Shown: positions 6,834 to 9,701 of the stretch, piece after piece
Numbering within the stretch: the stretch's first letter is position 1
Layout of the letters: each line of letters begins with the position of its first letter
Origin: Bacillota bacterium
Lineage (GTDB): Bacteria > Bacillota_E > Sulfobacillia > Sulfobacillales > Sulfobacillaceae
Assembly (NCBI GenBank): GCA_021802225.1
Contig: JAKAAS010000031.1
Coordinates: 1 to 9,701 of the forward strand
Direction: 5' to 3'
Length of the DNA: 9,701 bases
Program-made: the position numbers and the translations under genes
The notes under the pieces: generated by a model
Databases searched by the model: none
What the model saw: the letters and a program-made list of their open reading frames with translations, nothing else
Told to the model about the DNA's origin: nothing

Positions 6834-7376
6834 ATGCAGTTTGATGATGGCAGCGCCGGTGAAAAGTACGAAGCCCTTCGCGCGGCAGGATATCTATTTC
6901 TCGATGAGTTGTTTGATGCCGTGAATGAGGTGATGGCCACTGCTAACCACGAGCCGCTCCTGTCCTGGCTGCCGGGTCAGTTCTCCCAGCATTACACTCC
7001 CTTTTTCGCCAAACGATTTCTGGTGTGTGCCATCTCCGTCACCGGCATGATTGACCAGTGGGATGGAGAGTCCGTGGTGGCTGGCTGCACGGCCGAAGCC
7101 TTGGTCGTGCGAGCGCTAATCCAGACAGCGCAAAGTCTTGTGGCGCTCGACGCCGAGGCCAACGGGCTCAAGCCCGCTGCCGACGCACAGGATTTTTCTC
7201 TCTTTGAGGATCTCATGCTGCCTGATACCGATGCGGAGTGGCTGTTTGATCCCGCCTACGACGGAATCGAAGACACGGAAATCGCACAGAGCCAAGGCAT
7301 GATGCTGCGGCCCGAAGACTGGTTCACACCGTACATCGAGCCCGGATGGATTCATCCCTATTGCCGCCTATCGTAA
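6834..7376 (+). CDS. Uncharacterised acidic protein, 180 residues
   Basis: I do not recognise this protein. It has a well-placed ribosome binding site and balanced, protein-like composition, unlike the shadow frames around it. There is no signal peptide and no clear membrane helix, so it is likely cytoplasmic. Residues about 1-115 look alpha-helical (KYEALRAAGYLFLDELFDAVNEVM; EALVVRALIQTAQSLVALDAEA). From about 115 on it is strongly acidic and aromatic (DFSLFEDLMLPDTDAEWLF; DPAYDGIEDTEIAQ), ending in RPEDWFTPYIEPGW. C84 and C177 are the kind of isolated cysteines that do not suggest a metal site. It is transcribed alone, facing the GNAT gene across a 152-nt convergent gap. An acidic protein-binding or DNA-mimic-like role is conceivable from composition alone, but this is speculation. 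Confidence 0.75.
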   Translation: MQFDDGSAGEKYEALRAAGYLFLDELFDAVNEVMATANHEPLLSWLPGQFSQHYTPFFAKRFLVCAISVTGMIDQWDGESVVAGCTAEALVVRALIQTAQSLVALDAEANGLKPAADAQDFSLFEDLMLPDTDAEWLFDPAYDGIEDTEIAQSQGMMLRPEDWFTPYIEPGWIHPYCRLS

Positions 7377-7415
7377 GCAATACCCCCGGACCGCTGGCGC
7401 ATCTCAACCCGGTTT

Positions 7416-7428
7416 CGCTGAATAACCC
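7416..7428 (+). repeat. Repeat CGCTGAATAACCC, copy 2
   Basis: Second perfect copy of the 13-nt core found at 6260-6272. It begins 39 nt after the stop of the 180-residue gene. A shorter match (GCGCTGAATA) occurs at 4545-4554, soon after the CLC gene stop. Confidence 0.35.
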
Positions 7429-7444
7429 CCGGGGCCGGCGCCCG

Positions 7445-7471
7445 CTGGCGGCTTGCTGCCGACCCCGCCAG
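7445..7471. terminator. Possible hairpin between convergent genes
   Basis: The arms CTGGCGG (7445-7451) and CCGCCAG (7465-7471) are separated by 13 nt, between two convergent genes. The position suits a shared terminator, but there is no T-run on either strand. Confidence 0.25.
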
Positions 7472-7528
7472 AGGGCCTGCCATGAATCTTGCCCTCCATC
7501 CAAGTACCGGGAATGGCATTAATGGCAT

Positions 7529-8044
7529 CTATTCCGGCCTCTCCAGGATTTTCGCCATCAGATATTCATCCGCAAACCCGCCACCGCTGTAGCGAATGGA
7601 TTTCCGGCGAAGGCCCTCCACCACGAAACCCATTTTATGATACAAGCTGACCGCCCTCCGGTTGTCCACCATGACGGTAAGTTCGAGCCGGATAATTTGG
7701 TGCTGAAGCGCCCATTCTTCCATCCCTTGGAACAGCCGCGTTCCTAGCCCCTGGTTCCAATAAGCCTGGCGGATGCCAACCACCACCAAGGCAGAATGCG
7801 ACAACCGTCTGGCGTGGTTTCCCTTAATACGCAGAAACCCTGCCAGCTGGGTCTTGTCTTCCACCACCCAGAACTCACTGTGATGTTGATCTATAAAAGG
7901 GCCTATCCTCTTTTCCCAATCAGAAACCGCCCCGGACAGTTCTCCCGGCTCCATCAGCATGAATGGCGTTTCCCGGTCGAGCTGATCTTGCAGGTCACGG
8001 AATTTCTCAGCATCTGTCAGCCGGACCGGACGGATCTCAGCCAT
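7529..8044 (-). CDS. GNAT-family N-acetyltransferase
   Basis: Transfers an acetyl group from acetyl-CoA to an amine; the acceptor is unknown. The protein is 171 residues, normal for a single GNAT domain. I chose ATG 8044 (MAEIRPVRLTDAEKF) rather than the longer frame from 8116: AGGGAGG (8054-8060) lies 9 nt upstream, GNAT domains typically open with an 'IRP...DA' strand and helix, and the extra 24 residues are a Cys-rich run without function. Motif A is clear: ALVVVGIRQAYWNQGLGTRLF holds the QxxGxG/A-type pyrophosphate loop (QAYWNQGLG). It is followed by RLELTVMVDNRRAVSLYHKMGF, the usual strand 5 and the NxxAxxLYxKxGF block of motif B. The C-terminus (EGLRRKSIRYSGGGFADEYLMAKI) matches the RimJ/RimL/SpeG-like group. 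A TacT-type toxin role is unlikely, as no ribbon-helix-helix antitoxin gene lies beside it. Confidence 0.92.
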   Translation of the reverse strand: MAEIRPVRLTDAEKFRDLQDQLDRETPFMLMEPGELSGAVSDWEKRIGPFIDQHHSEFWVVEDKTQLAGFLRIKGNHARRLSHSALVVVGIRQAYWNQGLGTRLFQGMEEWALQHQIIRLELTVMVDNRRAVSLYHKMGFVVEGLRRKSIRYSGGGFADEYLMAKILERPE

Positions 8045-8053
8045 GCCCTCGCA

Positions 8054-8060
8054 CCTCCCT
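8054..8060 (-). promoter_or_regulatory. Ribosome binding site fixing the GNAT start
   Basis: AGGGAGG on the - strand lies 9 nt before ATG 8044. It supports the shorter protein. Confidence 0.65.
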
Positions 8061-8151
8061 ATGTGCTCCGTCAGCCGGTCCGCAATCCTCAACAGGTCGC
8101 AGCAGCAGCACAGCAAGCAGAGATCCTTCTCGCTGCGCCTGTCGCCATGAA

Positions 8152-8382
8152 TTAAAGCGACTCCAGTTTGTCTGGTGATGCCGGAACACTAAATTTCCCT
8201 TGGTAATGCTGGATTCCGCAACCACTCCCGCTGGCTGATACATACTCAGCGAAGCTGGTCGCCAGTGACAGCATAGTCACCGGAAGCGCTGCAAGCGCCA
8301 CTGGAATCAGCAGCGGCCCCAAGATCTTGATTTCTGTTCCTTGAGGCCGACCCTGCCGTATACAGGATGGGACATTTATCAT
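8152..8382 (-). CDS. Doubtful small membrane protein, 76 residues
   Basis: This frame starts at ATG 8382, with GGAG 4 nt and a fuller GGCGGAG just upstream on the - strand, which is an acceptable ribosome binding site. The peptide has a short polar and basic N-terminus (two Arg and one Lys in the first 20 residues), one hydrophobic helix at about residues 20-46 (ILGPLLIPVALAALPVTML), and a polar tail of about 30 residues with Gly, Ser and one Cys. That layout fits a single-pass membrane peptide or a long uncleaved signal. It lies 150 nt downstream of the XRE-ImmA gene on the same strand and 107 nt upstream of the GNAT gene, so it could be co-transcribed with either. I know no family for it, and a chance frame is quite possible. 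Confidence 0.3.
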   Translation of the reverse strand: MINVPSCIRQGRPQGTEIKILGPLLIPVALAALPVTMLSLATSFAEYVSASGSGCGIQHYQGKFSVPASPDKLESL

Positions 8383-8532
8383 CGCACTCCGCCCTTTCGC
8401 GCCGTTGCAATCCCATTAGCAGCACGGACTGCCCAGTGAGATGAAGAGGGCGCCCACTTTCATTCTTCAAACTACGCCATTTTCATCAACCCGTCTACAG
8501 GCAGGACTGTGTCTTGGGGGCATGGCTAGCGG

Positions 8533-9618
8533 TCAACGCTCTGTGCGGTACCCCGCATGCAAGACAATGACTTTAGGACGTTCCGCCGGAACCGGCGCCA
8601 GCACCGGCCAGGAAATCGACTGCAGCAGAGACGGGGGCAGCCCCGCCTCAAGCAAGGGGCGGCGAAGATTATCCGCCGTTCCATATACCGCTTGGATTAA
8701 CTGCGTGAGTGCCTGCGGCTGCTCACGCGGCACATCAATCGGTTCCTTGGTCTTCCAGCCCTGCTTTCCAATTTGCTCAAATACGTAGCGATATTGCCTG
8801 TCAGTGATAATTTCCAGTTCTCTGGCGCGCCGCACCAAGGCCTGGATGGACACGCGCCAGCGCGCCTTAAGCGCGGCCAGCCCCGTCAGTGTCACCGGTG
8901 CGGCCAATTCGCGCCGCATGGCGTTCTCCGGCAGGAGAAACTGGGCCGCAAACGCATCAGCTTCGCGCTCGGCAGCATCCCCACCGCCTCTGACCGTCCG
9001 GTGAAGCACTAGGTGCCCTAATTCGTGGGCCGCACTCCAGCGCATCCGGTCCCCTGGCGTTGCCGAGTCCAAGACCATAACCGGACGCTGAGCATTCGTT
9101 CCCGCCCAGGCGCAGAACCCATCGAGTCCGGGACCCGTGGTCAAAATTGCTGTGACCAGCACCCCGGCACGCTCCATGGCAGGAACGAGGGAAGCAACGG
9201 GATCCTCGGCGGGCAGTCCGAGCCCAATTCGCACCGCATCCGCCGCTTGCGCGGCCGGAATCCCGGTGCATTGAGGCAGCCGCACGGGCCATTCCTTGAC
9301 GCGGCCCAGCAAATACCGTGCCAGTTCCCACGCCACGCGGGCCTTGGCATGCGCATCCTGGCGCGTGGCCATGGGCACTTTAGCCCGGGCACGGAATAAC
9401 AGGGAGCCCAGCGGGAACGGATCGAGGTCGCCCTTATGAAAAAACGGCAGGGGAAAACCCGTAGTGCCCGCAATCTTGCGCAGCAGTGCATCGGAAGGTA
9501 CGAAGCGTTCGCGTTCAATATAGGCAACCGTGGACTGACTCACGGCCACCTGATTTGCTAGCCGGGCCTGGCTCAACCCTGTATAGTCTCGCGCCAGACG
9601 CACCCGTTCACCGATCAT
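8533..9618 (-). CDS. XRE-type HTH regulator fused to ImmA/IrrE metallopeptidase
   Basis: This is a 361-residue two-domain protein of the kind that represses its own and neighbouring genes and, in characterised relatives such as ImmA and IrrE/PprI, cleaves a repressor after a stress signal. The N-terminal HTH_3 domain is at about 1-60: IGERVRLARDYTGLSQARLA, then QVAVSQSTVAYIERE with the recognition helix, then PSDALLRKIA. The zinc peptidase domain follows: WSAAHELGHLVLH holds HEXXH (H198, E199, H202), and EREADAFAAQFLLP holds the third ligand E219. All catalytic residues are present. The C-terminal 120 residues include a basic helical stretch (KARWRVSIQALVRRARE) typical of this family. I chose ATG 9618 (MIGERV) because AGGAGAAGGG (9625-9634) lies just upstream. 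ATG 9654 would add 12 residues and has no ribosome binding site. Such proteins are common in mobile or defence-related accessory regions; none is recognisable next to it here. Confidence 0.95.
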   Translation of the reverse strand: MIGERVRLARDYTGLSQARLANQVAVSQSTVAYIERERFVPSDALLRKIAGTTGFPLPFFHKGDLDPFPLGSLLFRARAKVPMATRQDAHAKARVAWELARYLLGRVKEWPVRLPQCTGIPAAQAADAVRIGLGLPAEDPVASLVPAMERAGVLVTAILTTGPGLDGFCAWAGTNAQRPVMVLDSATPGDRMRWSAAHELGHLVLHRTVRGGGDAAEREADAFAAQFLLPENAMRRELAAPVTLTGLAALKARWRVSIQALVRRARELEIITDRQYRYVFEQIGKQGWKTKEPIDVPREQPQALTQLIQAVYGTADNLRRPLLEAGLPPSLLQSISWPVLAPVPAERPKVIVLHAGYRTER

Positions 9619-9624
9619 GAAGTG

Positions 9625-9634
9625 CCCTTCTCCT
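9625..9634 (-). promoter_or_regulatory. Ribosome binding site fixing the XRE-ImmA start
   Basis: AGGAGAAGGG on the - strand ends 6 nt before ATG 9618. It lies inside the longer frame from 9654 and favours the shorter start. Confidence 0.65.
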
Positions 9635-9701
9635 GTTCGCCCGTTTCCAGACATTCAAATCCCAAAGAAGTCTGATCCGCATCCAGCGTCCGTCGGCGCT
9701 G

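Noticed and set aside
7512..7529. Tandem pair AATGGCATT / AATGGCATC
   Set aside because: Only two 9-nt units at the stop codon of the GNAT gene, with no wider pattern; likely chance.
8045..8116. 24-residue N-terminal extension of the GNAT protein
   Set aside because: The Cys-rich extension precedes a good ribosome binding site and the natural GNAT domain start at 8044.
9619..9654. 12-residue N-terminal extension of the XRE-ImmA protein
   Set aside because: It lacks its own ribosome binding site, while a strong one lies inside it before ATG 9618.
1..9701. CRISPR array, tRNA, rRNA, intact insertion sequence
   Set aside because: No regularly spaced repeats, no cloverleaf or rRNA core sequence, and no transposase with catalytic motifs was seen on either strand.

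Overview
The window looks like chromosomal DNA from a mid-GC, probably Gram-positive (Bacillota) bacterium. Real genes carry strong AGGAGG-type ribosome binding sites 5-11 nt before ATG or GTG, GC is in the mid-50s percent by eye, and genes sit on both strands with long non-coding gaps between them. A Sulfobacillus/Alicyclobacillus-like acidophile or thermophile is a guess from overall style; no marker gene proves it.

Layout, left to right. (1) 1-1577, + strand: the 3' part of an ABC transporter ATPase gene, overlapping by 4 nt a complete MacB/FtsX-type permease gene. Together they form a MacB-like export or mechanotransmission unit. (2) About 1590-2491, + strand: a broken major facilitator superfamily (MFS) drug/solute exporter gene. 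Its signature blocks appear in the right order but in different frames, with a stop codon inside. (3) 2492-3157: no recognisable gene, then a leader with a 9-bp inverted repeat and a good ribosome binding site for (4) a CLC-family chloride channel/transporter, 3158-4504, +. (5) 4505-5082: no recognisable gene, but a very GC-rich hairpin. (6) 5083-6055, - strand: a 3-hydroxyacyl-CoA dehydrogenase gene with a clear ribosome binding site and a convincing intrinsic terminator. (7) 6056-6820: about 765 nt with no assignable gene. (8) 6834-7376, +: an acidic 180-residue protein that I do not recognise. (9) 7529-8044, -: a GNAT acetyltransferase. (10) 8152-8382, -: a doubtful small one-helix membrane peptide. 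(11) 8533-9618, -: a fusion of an XRE-type helix-turn-helix with an ImmA/IrrE (HEXXH) metallopeptidase.

These genes do not form one pathway. The window reads as a gene-sparse, eroding region with single-gene transcription units: two membrane transport functions and one dead transporter on the left, a lone fatty-acid/butyrate-type dehydrogenase in the middle, and accessory genes (orphan protein, GNAT, XRE-ImmA) on the right. I found no CRISPR array, rRNA, tRNA, intact transposase or convincing new multi-gene system. The points most worth a second look are the CLC protein's replaced transport residues, the MFS relic, the orphan 180-residue protein and the XRE-ImmA gene with its small downstream frame.
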